From Candidatus Neomarinimicrobiota bacterium (GTDB taxonomy: Bacteria > Fidelibacterota > UBA8477 > JABMPR01), in assembly GCA_034716895.1 (NCBI GenBank), contig JAYEKW010000006.1, forward strand, positions 1 to 53,637: a stretch of 53,637 nt of DNA, read 5' to 3'. Shown one piece after another: positions 35,822 to 46,591 of this stretch; the stretch's first letter is position 1, and every line of letters starts with the position of its first letter. Under the pieces are notes generated by a model. It was not told the DNA's origin and did not search any database. It saw nothing but the letters and a program-made list of their open reading frames with translations. The translations under genes were made by a program, and so were the position numbers.

Positions 35822-37741
35822 ATGGGTAAAGTCATAGGTATCGATCTCGGTACAACAAATTCCTGCGTATCCGTGATCGAGGGTAAAGAATCAGTTGTGA
35901 TCACAAATGCAGAAGGTGGAAGAACCACACCATCAGTTGTGGCATTCACTAAAGACGGAAATCGTCTCGTTGGTCAGCCGGCCAAACGTCAGGCAATAAC
36001 CAACCCCACGAACACGATCTATTCCATTAAACGATTTGTGGGTCGGAAGTTCAATGAAGTTGGTCGTGAGATCGAAGAAGTCCCCTATAAGATCGAAAGT
36101 GGCCCTGGTGGTCGTTGCCAAGTAAAGATTGGTGATGATTCTTATTCACCACCAGAGCTTTCTGCCATGATCCTCCAGAAGATGAAACAGACTGCTGAAG
36201 AATATCTGGGAGAAAAGGTTGAGGACGCAGTGGTAACCGTACCAGCCTATTTTAACGATACTCAGCGCCAGGCAACCAAGGATGCCGGTAAAATTGCCGG
36301 CTTGAATGTAAAACGTATCATAAATGAGCCAACTGCAGCTGCATTAGCCTATGGTCTTGACAAGAAGGATGATGAAACCATTGCCGTTTTTGATCTGGGT
36401 GGTGGTACCTTTGACATTTCAGTGCTTGAGTTGGGTGATGGTGTTTTTGAAGTAAAATCCACCAATGGTGATACACACCTGGGTGGAGATGACTGGGATC
36501 AAGCCATCATGGAATGGATGGTCAGCGAATTCAAGAAAGCTGAAGGAATTGATCTATCCAAAGACGCCATGGGCATGCAAAGGCTCAAAGAAGCAGCCGA
36601 AAAAGCCAAGGTTGAACTCTCCAGTACTAGTTCGACTGAGATCAATCTACCGTATATCACCGCTGACCAGACGGGTCCAAAGCACCTCGTGCTATCATTG
36701 TCACGTGCAAAATTCGAAAGTTTAACTGAAGATCTTTTCAACCGTATCAAACAACCCTGTTTGACTGCCATCAAAGATGCCGGCCTTTCCACCAGTGATA
36801 TCAACGAAGTTATTCTGGTTGGTGGATCCACTCGTATTCCCAGAGTTCAAGAATTGGTGAAAGAACTAATTGGAAAAGAACCAAATCGAGGAGTGAATCC
36901 AGATGAAGTTGTAGCCATGGGTGCTGCTATCCAGGGTGGCGTGCTTTCCGGATCAGTTACTGATGTATTGCTGCTTGATGTAACCCCATTATCCATGGGT
37001 ATTGAAACCCTGGGTGGCGTGTGTACTCGACTGATCGAACGCAACACAACCATTCCCACCAAGAAAAGTGAAACTTTCTCAACTGCGGCTGACAATCAAA
37101 CCCAGGTGGAGATTCACGTCCTTCAAGGTGAGCGTCAGATGGCAGCCGATAACAAGACCCTGGGAAGATTTGTGTTGGACGGAATTCCGCCGGCTCCCCG
37201 TGGGATGCCCCAGGTTGAGGTCACCTTTGATATTGATGCCAATGGTATCATGCATGTGTCCGCCAAGGATAAAGCTTCCGGAAAAGAACAATCCATCAGG
37301 ATCGAGGCATCCAGTGGCTTAACTGATGCCGAAAAAGAAGAAATGATCCGTGATGCCGAAAAGCATGCTGAGGATGACACAAAGACCCGTGAACTCATCG
37401 ATATTAGAAATCAGGCCGATGCTCTGGTATACCAGACTGAGAAGAATCTTAAGGAATATGGTGAAAAAGTTCCCGCTGATCTGAAGGCTAAGATTGAAGA
37501 AAAAGTTGAAGGCCTTAAATCGGCTCAGGCTGGATCTGATAAGGGTGCTATTGAAGCCGCTCTTGCCGAATTGAATGAAGCCTGGAATAAGGCTTCTGGT
37601 TCAATGTATGAGGCAGCCAAAGAGGACGAAGCCCAGGAATCGCCGAAAGCCGAAACAGATGATTCTAAAACTGATTCTGCCGAGGAAGAAGTGGAAGAAG
37701 CTGACTTCGAAGTGGTTGATGAAGAAAATCCCAAGAAATAA
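35822..37741 (+). CDS. dnaK: Chaperone DnaK (Hsp70)
   Basis: This 639-residue ATP-dependent chaperone has the phosphate-binding motifs [22 protein letters not shown] and [12 protein letters not shown], the substrate-binding domain with [13 protein letters not shown], and an acidic tail ending [15 protein letters not shown]. It is full length and stands alone: no grpE or dnaJ lies next to it in the window. Confidence 0.98.
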   Translation: MGKVIGIDLGTTNSCVSVIEGKESVVITNAEGGRTTPSVVAFTKDGNRLVGQPAKRQAITNPTNTIYSIKRFVGRKFNEVGREIEEVPYKIESGPGGRCQVKIGDDSYSPPELSAMILQKMKQTAEEYLGEKVEDAVVTVPAYFNDTQRQATKDAGKIAGLNVKRIINEPTAAALAYGLDKKDDETIAVFDLGGGTFDISVLELGDGVFEVKSTNGDTHLGGDDWDQAIMEWMVSEFKKAEGIDLSKDAMGMQRLKEAAEKAKVELSSTSSTEINLPYITADQTGPKHLVLSLSRAKFESLTEDLFNRIKQPCLTAIKDAGLSTSDINEVILVGGSTRIPRVQELVKELIGKEPNRGVNPDEVVAMGAAIQGGVLSGSVTDVLLLDVTPLSMGIETLGGVCTRLIERNTTIPTKKSETFSTAADNQTQVEIHVLQGERQMAADNKTLGRFVLDGIPPAPRGMPQVEVTFDIDANGIMHVSAKDKASGKEQSIRIEASSGLTDAEKEEMIRDAEKHAEDDTKTRELIDIRNQADALVYQTEKNLKEYGEKVPADLKAKIEEKVEGLKSAQAGSDKGAIEAALAELNEAWNKASGSMYEAAKEDEAQESPKAETDDSKTDSAEEEVEEADFEVVDEENPKK

Positions 37742-37797
37742 ATAACCAGGATCAAGGGCGCTATTGGAATAAGCCCCGAGATCTGTTCACATAGTGG

Positions 37798-37843
37798 CAA
37801 TGATCAGGAAGTCTTCGGATAACCTGATCATTGTCTTTTTTTT
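37798..37843 (+). terminator. Factor-independent terminator of dnaK
   Basis: CAATGATCAGG (37798-37808) pairs perfectly with CCTGATCATTG (37823-37833), and a run of eight T follows. Confidence 0.92.
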
Positions 37844-37960
37844 GATACTTTTACCAAACCAGAACAGAGCGATAAAGGTGCGAACACTTTAGGTTCTAAG
37901 AGGTAGAAATATTAAAATACATCTGTACATTAAAAGCTAATTACAGGAGCAGATTGATAA
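37844..37960. other. Non-coding stretch before the TamB-like gene
   Basis: No gene is seen. It must carry the promoter of the following envelope operon; a caggag ribosome site lies 11 bases before the GTG start. Confidence 0.35.
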
Positions 37961-40900
37961 GTGAAAAAGAGGGTAGCACAATGGATCGGAGGAGTGGCGC
38001 TGGCTGTCGCTATTATCCTGCTGTACCTGATTTTCTTCCAAACTCATCTGTTTTCCTCATCCTTATTGAAAAATCTTAACAAACATGTGTTAGCATCATA
38101 TAATGTTTCAATTCAGGGACAACTAGGGGGGGGACTGTTAGCGGGAAAATTTAGTATTCATGATCTAAAACTACTTCTGAATCAGAATTCTGATACACTA
38201 TTCGCAGCGGATGACATCTCCCTGTCTGGTATTGACTATAACTGGAGCAGTCATGAACTGCTGATAGAAAATGTCATTATTAGTGAATATGCTTTCATTT
38301 CACAAAATCTTGGTAGTCTAACCGGTTCCGATTCGCAAAGCTCATTCGACCTGTCTCTTATCATTCAGCAGCTGCAATCAAAAAATGGCTCGATCCAACT
38401 CACATTTATGGATTCGTTGCAAACAATTGAATTCCCCGAGCTAAACGCCGATCTATGGCACATTGATGGCTTAACCGGTGTCAGCATCGCCTCATGTGTT
38501 CTATTTGCTCCCTCAATTACCGAGGATACTCTGCAACTAACCGGTTTGCTCGGCGTAAACAGCAATGGCAATATCAACATTGAAGCGCTTGAATTAGAAT
38601 CCACCGCATTAAATCTGAATATTAACTCAAGAATCACTCCTGACTCAGTTTCTGTTAACTTTGATGGTTGCCGTGTTTCACCCTCTGGTTTTAGAGAGCT
38701 TATTTTACCAGAATTATACTCTGATCTGGAGATCTATTTTGATGCTGATCTATTGATCACTGACGATATGGTAAAAGTAAGTGGACCGGGCTTTGCCTAT
38801 CTGAAGAACACCACAATTCCATTTGATTTGACATCATTTACGCGACGTAAAGATGGGGAATCGATCAGCTTTACGCTGGGAACAGAACTACGGAATATGA
38901 GTCTTTCCGCTCATCATAATTCAAAAGGGGTCACAAGCGGAAAAGCAGAGATATTTCGCCTCGATGTCAATCCCTTCCTCCCAATAAACCAGCTGGAAGT
39001 GGCTGAACCTATAGGAACGTTTATGTTTAGTGGTGCTAACGGCAATTACTCGATCAATTCAAAACTAGAATCAATTATGATCAATAATTTGCCGTTTGAT
39101 TCCCTGAATGCAGATATACAATATCTTTCCTCTGGCGAATTGCTTATTACTAATGGAGTGGCTATCCAGGCGGACAACCATTTCAAGATCGAAGGGAAAT
39201 TATCCAAGAAGGTGCTCGACCTGAAGGGTGTGTTGGATCTGTCAGAATATTCATTTCTAGAGCTCTTCAAGATCAAGAACCAGTATCAGGGTCAGATCGA
39301 GACACAATTTAATATCACCGGAACTTTGCAGCATCCCAGATTATCAGGTGAGATAAGGCCACGGGACTTGAGCTATTTGGACAAACTGAAATTGACGGGT
39401 CTGGGCAAAATTGAAGTTCAAGTATCAGCAGATGGTCTTCAGGGAAATTTTGCCCTCCAAGGCAATCAAGGGTTATTGGTGGGGGATAGTCTTCAAACCT
39501 ACACCATCTTGATGAATCTTTCAGACAATGTTTATAAAATTGAAGATATTCATTTTCAAGGTCTGAAAAACCTGATCTCATTTAAAGGTCAATATGATAG
39601 CCAGGGCTTTACTGTCAATAAGCTTAAGGTGATCATGGATCAGCATCAATTAACCCTGGTGGATACTGTTACGATCCAAAGAACTGCTGATGATCACTAT
39701 CAGATCCCAGCTAGTGTTGTAGTAATAAATAAAGGCGGCATAGCGTTCCAGGGCAGCTATGATGAAGCTTCCGGTTTGAAGATACAAACCGATTTCGAAT
39801 TGATCGATCTAGGGGAAATTTCTGAATTTATAAATATCAAAACACCATTTGAGGGTCTTGCTTCTGGAAAAGCTCAGATCACCGGAATGCTTAACAATCC
39901 CGTAATCCAGGCCAATCTATTACTCAAAAACGGGTTGACTTTGGGCTATCCCAGTGACTCTGCCAGCATTGATCTGACCCTCAAATCCAATACAATCATC
40001 AGTAATAGTATTGAGGCGTTTCAGGCAGATGGTACACTTAAGCTGATCGGCCAGTTGCCCTGGGGTTACAAGATGCGAGGTTTGGAATATCAGACAGCTC
40101 CACAAAACTTTTCTATGGTTCTCAATAATTATAGACTGAAAGATCTAAAATTCTCTAAAGTCGCAGGTATCCCCATATCTGGACGTGGATCAGGTTCTCT
40201 GTCAATTCGCGGAACTCCAATAGCGACCAAGCTGGATGGAGAGATAGAGGTAGTTAACGCCAAATTTGACACTCTGAGCTTTTCGAAAGCATACACAGAA
40301 TTCATTTATGAAGGAAATCTGCTTACATTTGATTCTCTTTCAATGGTAAGTACCTGGGGGTATGGTCGTGGGACGGGATATATGCCCATCTCATTGGATA
40401 TGGTAGCAGCTGACAGAATGGCCGTAGCAGACCGGGAAATGGGATTGAATTTTGAGTTTAACCTGGATGAAATGCCCTTTTTGACATCCTATATCTCGAT
40501 CATTGATGCTATTAAAGGTGATATTATTGGAAACCTAACGTTTACCGGCCCACTGTCCGCACCTCTAAGAAATGGGAAAGTGAGGGGTCACAATGCCTCG
40601 CTTGAGGTTTCGGTACTTGGTAATCCTATCACCGACATCCATTCTGAAATCACTTTGAAGGATAACACTCTTATCATAGATCATTTTTCAGGCAAAATGC
40701 AGGCATCTGAAGCTTCGAATTTGACAACACAGGGAGGGATCGGTTGGGCGACAGCCATCATCGGAGATATCATTGGGGTTGATGTCAGTACAAATTACGC
40801 AGGGGAGGTGATCGCTCAAGGTGGTTTGGATATTACATCCTTTTTTCATCCAATATTTGATGTGAGGCTAAAAGCTGAAGAGGTTTACTATCGGAGTACA

Positions 40901-41788
40901 GATGGGCAAATTGAAGCTATTGCGGACGCAGAACTGCACTTTACCGGACAAGATACTTTGGATGTTACAGCCGTTATCCCGGTAAAGCGAGCGGTCTATT
41001 ACAGCAATTTCGAATCGGAAGAGACCTATTACGAATCCATCGGAAAGCTTGACAGTACTCTTTTCAGATATAGTCTTGATACACAATTTCCCAGCGATCT
41101 GCTTATTTCAAATGATCAGATGGAAGCTGAATTCGAAGGAGAATTATGGTTGCTGGACTATGGTGATGGTATCATGCGTTTCTCTGGTACCCTGAGAGCT
41201 CAGGCAGGGGGAAAATTCTTTTATGTTGGCAATGAGTTAACGATCATATCTGGAGAGATTCTTTTCAACTCCATCGATTTTAATCCCCAACTAAACATGG
41301 AAGCTGAAATCGAGATCAATGGGGAACGGGTTGAGTTGACTCTCAGTGGTGATCTCAATGAACCGGAATTGATCATCAATGCAGAAAATACTCAGTTGAC
41401 CCAAAGTGATGTGATTACCTATCTCACACTCAATCAAAAAATGGTGGAAATAAGCTTTGACAGGCAGTCCGCTCTTAATCCTGTACAAAGCTATTCTGTG
41501 ATGTTAGCCGAAAAGCAGCTATCTAAAATTGGGCGGAAGTACATTGGGTTGGATGAGGTTGGTATCGATTTGGCATCTGATTCAACCGGGGGCACCAGGT
41601 TTCAACTTGGGCAACGCCTCTCAAAAAATTTAAAAGCCACTTACGAAGGGGGTCTTCAACCCACAGATGGTCAATCCGATTATGACTTTGGCCTGGAGTA
41701 TCAGATTAACAGGAATGTTTCTGTTACTGGCAAAGTGAATCAGCATGGTGAGGTCGAATTGAACGGGAGGCTGAAATTTACCTATTGA
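37961..41788 (+). CDS. tamB: TamB-like inner-membrane-anchored translocation protein
   Basis: This 1275-residue protein begins with one membrane anchor (WIGGVALAVAIILLYLIFF, about 8-26) followed by very long repeating beta-strand blocks and a C-terminal TamB (DUF490) domain with LKAEEVYYRSTDG-like and QLTQSDVITYLTLNQ segments. Such proteins span the periplasm as a hydrophobic groove and may move phospholipid or help outer-membrane proteins. It ends in a TTGA overlap with the TamA-like gene. The start is GTG at 37961. Confidence 0.88.
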   Translation: MKKRVAQWIGGVALAVAIILLYLIFFQTHLFSSSLLKNLNKHVLASYNVSIQGQLGGGLLAGKFSIHDLKLLLNQNSDTLFAADDISLSGIDYNWSSHELLIENVIISEYAFISQNLGSLTGSDSQSSFDLSLIIQQLQSKNGSIQLTFMDSLQTIEFPELNADLWHIDGLTGVSIASCVLFAPSITEDTLQLTGLLGVNSNGNINIEALELESTALNLNINSRITPDSVSVNFDGCRVSPSGFRELILPELYSDLEIYFDADLLITDDMVKVSGPGFAYLKNTTIPFDLTSFTRRKDGESISFTLGTELRNMSLSAHHNSKGVTSGKAEIFRLDVNPFLPINQLEVAEPIGTFMFSGANGNYSINSKLESIMINNLPFDSLNADIQYLSSGELLITNGVAIQADNHFKIEGKLSKKVLDLKGVLDLSEYSFLELFKIKNQYQGQIETQFNITGTLQHPRLSGEIRPRDLSYLDKLKLTGLGKIEVQVSADGLQGNFALQGNQGLLVGDSLQTYTILMNLSDNVYKIEDIHFQGLKNLISFKGQYDSQGFTVNKLKVIMDQHQLTLVDTVTIQRTADDHYQIPASVVVINKGGIAFQGSYDEASGLKIQTDFELIDLGEISEFINIKTPFEGLASGKAQITGMLNNPVIQANLLLKNGLTLGYPSDSASIDLTLKSNTIISNSIEAFQADGTLKLIGQLPWGYKMRGLEYQTAPQNFSMVLNNYRLKDLKFSKVAGIPISGRGSGSLSIRGTPIATKLDGEIEVVNAKFDTLSFSKAYTEFIYEGNLLTFDSLSMVSTWGYGRGTGYMPISLDMVAADRMAVADREMGLNFEFNLDEMPFLTSYISIIDAIKGDIIGNLTFTGPLSAPLRNGKVRGHNASLEVSVLGNPITDIHSEITLKDNTLIIDHFSGKMQASEASNLTTQGGIGWATAIIGDIIGVDVSTNYAGEVIAQGGLDITSFFHPIFDVRLKAEEVYYRSTDGQIEAIADAELHFTGQDTLDVTAVIPVKRAVYYSNFESEETYYESIGKLDSTLFRYSLDTQFPSDLLISNDQMEAEFEGELWLLDYGDGIMRFSGTLRAQAGGKFFYVGNELTIISGEILFNSIDFNPQLNMEAEIEINGERVELTLSGDLNEPELIINAENTQLTQSDVITYLTLNQKMVEISFDRQSALNPVQSYSVMLAEKQLSKIGRKYIGLDEVGIDLASDSTGGTRFQLGQRLSKNLKATYEGGLQPTDGQSDYDFGLEYQINRNVSVTGKVNQHGEVELNGRLKFTY

Positions 41789-43617
41789 AAATACTTGTGT
41801 CAGGTATGCTATTGGCCAGTCTGATGGCAGTGGGGGGGTATTCGCAGAGTGCTCTTGAGGCACCTGAAATTGTAGATATTCAGTTTGAAGGGAACAATAA
41901 CCTGACCAGTAAACAACTATTAGATCAGATTCGCTTAAAAGAGAAAAGATGGGTTAGCAAGGGTAGCTATTATAACAGGCATCACCTTGCTCGTGAGATC
42001 GAGAGACTCGAGGATTATTATAAGCTCCATGGTTTTTTAGATGCAAATATCACAGATTCGCTAGCCATCAGTGAAAATAATGTTATCAGTATATTTCTGC
42101 AGGTGGATGAAGGAAAGCAGTATTACCTCCGGGATGTGAATTTGTCCGGGAATACCGTTTTTTCAGAAGAACAGTATCTGGAGATCATAGAATTTCAGGC
42201 TGGTTCCATCTTTAATACATTTAAGATCCGTGAAAACTTAATGGAAATGATCTTGCTCTACCAGAATAATGGCTATCCACTGATCAATATACAGGATAGT
42301 GAGATCATTGATGATTCTGTAAGTTTGTACATCAGGGTCGAAGAGGGTCCCAAATTAAATATTGGCAGCATCAATATCAGCGAGATGGAACAAGTTTCGA
42401 CTAATACTATCGAGCGTGAGATCATTGTTAAACCAGGTGATCTATACAAGCTGACAAATATTGAAGAATCCAAACGTAGACTTTATGAAACAAGCCTTTT
42501 TAATAGTGTTAACATCAGATTGGGGAAAGTGGACACTATTTCAGCTATCATCGATCTGGATGTTGAGCTTATCCCTGCGAAGTTTAGAGGTTTTGACATG
42601 AACATGGGGGTAAAACAGGGATTTATAGAGGAAGCTATCCATGCTGATCCCGTGTTGAGTATTGGAGTATCTGGAAGCTGGTATAACAACAATCTTTTTG
42701 ATCAAAGTCGTCGAATTAGCGTAAAAACAAAGCTTAGCTCGATCTACCCAGCCATCTTTATTCCCCAGCAATTCAAATTGGATTTCTTCTATGTTGAACC
42801 CTGGCTATCAAAATATCGTATCCCTTTGACCATTAATCCCTTCTATTGGTACATTGATAATTCCAGAACAGGCTTTGAGAATGTGGCTTATGGTCTGCGA
42901 GGAATTATGACCTATCGCTGGTTTCGAAAGATCAAAATTCAATCCCTGGCAGAATGGAGTCAATCTAACACAAACAGGAAGCCCATTGGAAGTGATGAAG
43001 CTTATAGTGAAGCTCGTAAGGTTGGTTTGAAGTTTACCTGGGATGAACGGGATAATTTTTTCTATCCCCATCATGGTTTCAAATGGGTGATAGAACCTGG
43101 CATAGTAGGCTACTTCCTGGGTGGCGAGAATAATTATATGCAGTTCCAGACTCAGTTTAGCTCATACTGGAACCTTTTCGCAGACTTGGTTTTTGCCCAT
43201 AATATAAATTTCGGTATTGCTGTGCAGCGAGATGCGGATATTCCAATACCGTATGAAAAACGATTTTTTCTGGGAGGCAATTCCAGTATTAGAGGCTATG
43301 AACAACAGATGGTGGGACCCATGAGGCTGGAAGATGGTGAATGGTTTCCAACTGGAGGAAATTTTAGATTATATATGAATATGGAGTTTCGTTTTCCACT
43401 GTATGGAATTCTGGGAGGAGAAGTATTCATGGATGTTGGAAATCTTTGGGCTGAGATTCAGGATGCCAGAATTTCAGACATCAAGACAGCCATCGGGTTG
43501 GGTATTACCATCGAGACCCCCATAGGTCCTGCACGTATTGATCATGGTTTTGTTGTGGAGCCCGGCGCTATTATTAAAGCTGGACAAACACATATTGCTA
43601 TAGCATACGTGTTTTAG
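41785..43617 (+). CDS. TamA/BamA-like outer-membrane protein
   Basis: This 610-residue protein has a signal peptide (MKILVSGMLLASLMAVGGYSQS), three POTRA-type repeats (about 26-260) and a C-terminal D15/surface-antigen barrel ending in IAIAYVF with a terminal Phe, the normal targeting signal. GGNSSIRGYEQ (about 494-504) is the lid-loop RGY motif of the Omp85 family. Three POTRAs and a TamB neighbour favour TamA over BamA, but five-POTRA BamA relatives exist elsewhere in genomes. The TTG at 41785 overlaps the previous stop; ATG at 41806 is an alternative. Confidence 0.88.
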   Translation: MKILVSGMLLASLMAVGGYSQSALEAPEIVDIQFEGNNNLTSKQLLDQIRLKEKRWVSKGSYYNRHHLAREIERLEDYYKLHGFLDANITDSLAISENNVISIFLQVDEGKQYYLRDVNLSGNTVFSEEQYLEIIEFQAGSIFNTFKIRENLMEMILLYQNNGYPLINIQDSEIIDDSVSLYIRVEEGPKLNIGSINISEMEQVSTNTIEREIIVKPGDLYKLTNIEESKRRLYETSLFNSVNIRLGKVDTISAIIDLDVELIPAKFRGFDMNMGVKQGFIEEAIHADPVLSIGVSGSWYNNNLFDQSRRISVKTKLSSIYPAIFIPQQFKLDFFYVEPWLSKYRIPLTINPFYWYIDNSRTGFENVAYGLRGIMTYRWFRKIKIQSLAEWSQSNTNRKPIGSDEAYSEARKVGLKFTWDERDNFFYPHHGFKWVIEPGIVGYFLGGENNYMQFQTQFSSYWNLFADLVFAHNINFGIAVQRDADIPIPYEKRFFLGGNSSIRGYEQQMVGPMRLEDGEWFPTGGNFRLYMNMEFRFPLYGILGGEVFMDVGNLWAEIQDARISDIKTAIGLGITIETPIGPARIDHGFVVEPGAIIKAGQTHIAIAYVF

Positions 43618-43748
43618 AAAAATTATAATGCGGGGAACATGAAATCAGGCCGGGTGTAGAACAATCCGTGAGAGATATTTTAGTGATAATAATTAGGGTT
43701 GGACAACATAGTTAATATCCAGCACATGAAACCAAAGGAAAGCAAATA

Positions 43749-44459
43749 ATGCAAAAAGTGTCACTTCTTGGAGTTGTGATCATTGGACTCCTGTTAAGCT
43801 CATGCAGCAAGAATTATGATGAGTATCTAAGTCAAGCAGCAGAACTACAAAATACCGATAATTATACACAGGCGCTTGAGTCTCTTGATAATGCAGTCAA
43901 AAAAGCCGAAACTGCTGATCAGCGTGTTTCTGCAAACATAAAAGCTGGAAATCTGGCGGCTAATTATTTGAAGGATATCGATCTGGCTGATAAATATTAT
44001 CAGGCAACTCTGGACGATGTTACCAACTATTCTGCTGGAGACCTGAGAGATCTTGCCAAGCAGGCATTGGCTGCACAGGCCAATAAAGCTGCCGTGAAAA
44101 TGTACCAACTCTGGTTTGAAAAATACCCTGATCACTCAGATATAATTGGTGTAAAATATGAATTTGCAGAGGTCTACCATAAGAATATCCGTGACCTCAA
44201 AAATGCGATCATAAGCTATGAGGAAGTTGTATCAAGCTATCCGGATTCTGAACAGGCTCCCAAAGCGTTGTTCTCAATCGGTTATATCTTTGCCAATGAG
44301 TTGGGTGATAATGATTCTGCAAAAAAATATTATTCTGACTTTCTTGAAAAATATCCAGATCATGAAATGGCGCCATCAGTGGAATTTGAATTAAAGTATC
44401 TGGGGAAAACGCTTGAGGAGATTCCTGAGCTTCAGCATTTACTTTCCAAGACATCTTAA
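43749..44459 (+). CDS. TPR-containing lipoprotein
   Basis: This 236-residue lipoprotein (signal ending LLLSSC, Cys near 19) has several tetratricopeptide-like helical repeats (AAELQNTDNYTQALESLDNA; FAEVYHKNIRDLKNAIISYEEVV; ALFSIGYIFANELGDNDSAKKYY). It resembles BamD/YbgF-type envelope helpers and may work with the barrel protein encoded before it. The ribosome site aaggaaa lies before the ATG. The role is inferred from repeats and place. Confidence 0.82.
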   Translation: MQKVSLLGVVIIGLLLSSCSKNYDEYLSQAAELQNTDNYTQALESLDNAVKKAETADQRVSANIKAGNLAANYLKDIDLADKYYQATLDDVTNYSAGDLRDLAKQALAAQANKAAVKMYQLWFEKYPDHSDIIGVKYEFAEVYHKNIRDLKNAIISYEEVVSSYPDSEQAPKALFSIGYIFANELGDNDSAKKYYSDFLEKYPDHEMAPSVEFELKYLGKTLEEIPELQHLLSKTS

Positions 44460-44477
44460 TTCACAGGATCTAATTCT

Positions 44478-45470
44478 ATGACATTCGATCTTTCCAAACT
44501 TAATGAGAAAATTAAGGAAAAAAGCCTATTCCTGACAGCTTTGGAGGCTGAAGCAGCCAAAGTTATCGTTGGACAGAGGGGCATGATACGTCGAATTCTC
44601 ATCGGACTATTGTCCAACGGACATATTCTGCTGGAGGGCGTTCCCGGGCTGGCAAAGACCCTTACTATAAATACCCTGGCTCGTTTGATCGATACCAGCT
44701 TTAGCCGGATCCAGTTCACACCTGATCTGCTACCGGCTGATCTATTGGGCACTTTGATATACAATCAAAAGAATGGCGAATTCAATGTAAAAAAGGGACC
44801 ACTATTCAGTAATATCATTCTGGCTGATGAGATCAATCGTTCGCCAGCAAAGGTTCAGGCTGCCTTACTTGAGGCCATGCAGGAGAAGCAGATCACAATT
44901 GGAGATACCAGCTATAAACTGGAGGAACCCTTCCTGGTTCTGGCTACCCAGAATCCCATCGAACAGGAGGGGACCTATCCCTTACCTGAGGCACAGGTAG
45001 ACCGGTTCATGCTTAAGTTGAAGGTGGATTATCCCAGTGAAGAGGAAGAGTTTGAGATCATCAAACGGATGGCTCATCCCTATCCAAAATTCGAGATCAA
45101 ACCCGTGATCAGCAAAAAGGATGTCCTGGAAGCGCGCGATGTGGTAGACGAGATCTACATTGATGATAAGATCTTCAAGTACATTGTTGCACTTGTTATG
45201 GCCACTCGTGATCCCGCCAAGGCCGGCCTGACCGATTTGGATCCGCTTATCGAATATGGAGCTTCACCCCGGGCAAGTATTAACCTGGCTCTGGCAGCCA
45301 AGGCCAATGCCTTTATACATCATCGAGGTTATGTAACACCAGACGATATTCGTGCAATCGGTATGGATGTTTTGCGCCACCGAGTGTTGGTTTCTTACGA
45401 AGCCGAGGCAGAGGAGGTCACTAGCGAAGATATCGTTCAGCGGATCTTTGAAGCCACAGAAGTTCCCTGA
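44478..45470 (+). CDS. MoxR-family AAA+ ATPase
   Basis: This 330-residue ATPase has Walker A GVPGLAKT (54-61), Walker B IILADEINR (113-121), and the MoxR motif TQNPIEQEGTYPLPEAQVDRFM. MoxR proteins act as chaperones for von Willebrand factor A proteins, one of which (DUF58) follows. An aggat site precedes the ATG. The family always pairs with DUF58, as here. Confidence 0.94.
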   Translation: MTFDLSKLNEKIKEKSLFLTALEAEAAKVIVGQRGMIRRILIGLLSNGHILLEGVPGLAKTLTINTLARLIDTSFSRIQFTPDLLPADLLGTLIYNQKNGEFNVKKGPLFSNIILADEINRSPAKVQAALLEAMQEKQITIGDTSYKLEEPFLVLATQNPIEQEGTYPLPEAQVDRFMLKLKVDYPSEEEEFEIIKRMAHPYPKFEIKPVISKKDVLEARDVVDEIYIDDKIFKYIVALVMATRDPAKAGLTDLDPLIEYGASPRASINLALAAKANAFIHHRGYVTPDDIRAIGMDVLRHRVLVSYEAEAEEVTSEDIVQRIFEATEVP

Positions 45471-45712
45471 TCAAATACCAGGTTGAACCAATCCAACATG
45501 CTCACATTCGAGATTATGCTGGCTTCGATAGTCGTATGAGAAAGTGACCGTCATGCCGAGCGGAATCAAGGTATATGGAGTTTTACCCAATACTCATAAC
45601 ATGAACCGGTTTAATAGCTTGTCACTGCGGGATGATCGAAGCGGTTCTACTTCGGTTATTTGCTCTAATTAAACTCAATCTATAAAGGTTATTTTTAGTA
45701 ATTCTTTAAAGT
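45471..45712. other. Non-coding gap between MoxR and DUF58 genes
   Basis: No gene is seen. The block gtcatgccgagcggaatcaa (about 45552-45571) resembles dispersed repeats found in many bacteria. The gap interrupts an otherwise tight cluster, so a repeat may have been inserted. Confidence 0.45.
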
Positions 45713-46591
45713 ATGCTTAATCGTGATCTGATAAAAAAGGTGAAAAAGATTGAACTCAGTACCAGACACCTGGTTAATGAAGTGTTTGGCGGCGAGTATC
45801 ACTCGGTATTCAAAGGGCGTGGAATGGAGTTCGCTGAAGTTCGCGAGTATATGCCTGGTGATGAGATCCGCACCATCGATTGGAATGTCTCAGCCCGAAC
45901 CGGCGTGCCCCACGTTAAACTATTTGAAGAAGAACGTGAACTCACTGTGATGATCATGGTTGATGCGTCAGCTTCTGGGGCTTTTGGAACCCAGGGACAG
46001 ATGAAAAGAAATTTGGCTGCCGAGCTTTCAGCAGTACTCGCTTTCTCAGCTGTAAAAAATAATGATAAGGTGGGCTTGATCATATTCACAGATCAAGTTG
46101 AGAAATTTATTCCACCGCGTAAAGGACGTTCACATGTCCTGCGGGTTATCCGCGAAGTTCTCAACCATGAAGCACAGCATTCGGGTACGAGTATCAATAC
46201 AGCTTTGGAATATATGAGTCGTGTATTAAGGAAAAGATCTGTGATATTCATGATCTCAGATTTTCTGGATAAGAACTATGAACGGAGTGTCAAACAAGCT
46301 GCAAGACGCCATGACATGCTTTCCTTTCACCTTCAGGATCCATGGGAGCTTGAACTTCCCAATTTGGGGTTAATTCAAATGCATGATGGCGAAACCGGCG
46401 AAACCGCCCTGGTGAACACCGGAAACGCAGCATTCAGAAAAAGCTATAGCGAAGAATCTCTCAGACGCTTTGAAACATTGAAGAATTTCTTTAAAACCAA
46501 TAGGCTGGATTATTTGCCCATCCGTACGGATATACCCTATGTTGACTCATTGATTAGCTTTTTTCGTCGAAGAGCGTTGAGAGTACGATGA
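45713..46591 (+). CDS. DUF58 protein with von Willebrand-type domain
   Basis: This 292-residue protein has the DUF58 signature RGMEFAEVREYMPGDEIRTIDWNVSAR (about 36-62; split here as RGMEFAEVREY and PGDEIRTIDWN) and a VWA-like core with a metal site MVDASASGAFG. It is the usual partner of MoxR ATPases and may assemble or gate a membrane complex. It overlaps the next gene by 4 bases. Confidence 0.9.
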   Translation: MLNRDLIKKVKKIELSTRHLVNEVFGGEYHSVFKGRGMEFAEVREYMPGDEIRTIDWNVSARTGVPHVKLFEEERELTVMIMVDASASGAFGTQGQMKRNLAAELSAVLAFSAVKNNDKVGLIIFTDQVEKFIPPRKGRSHVLRVIREVLNHEAQHSGTSINTALEYMSRVLRKRSVIFMISDFLDKNYERSVKQAARRHDMLSFHLQDPWELELPNLGLIQMHDGETGETALVNTGNAAFRKSYSEESLRRFETLKNFFKTNRLDYLPIRTDIPYVDSLISFFRRRALRVR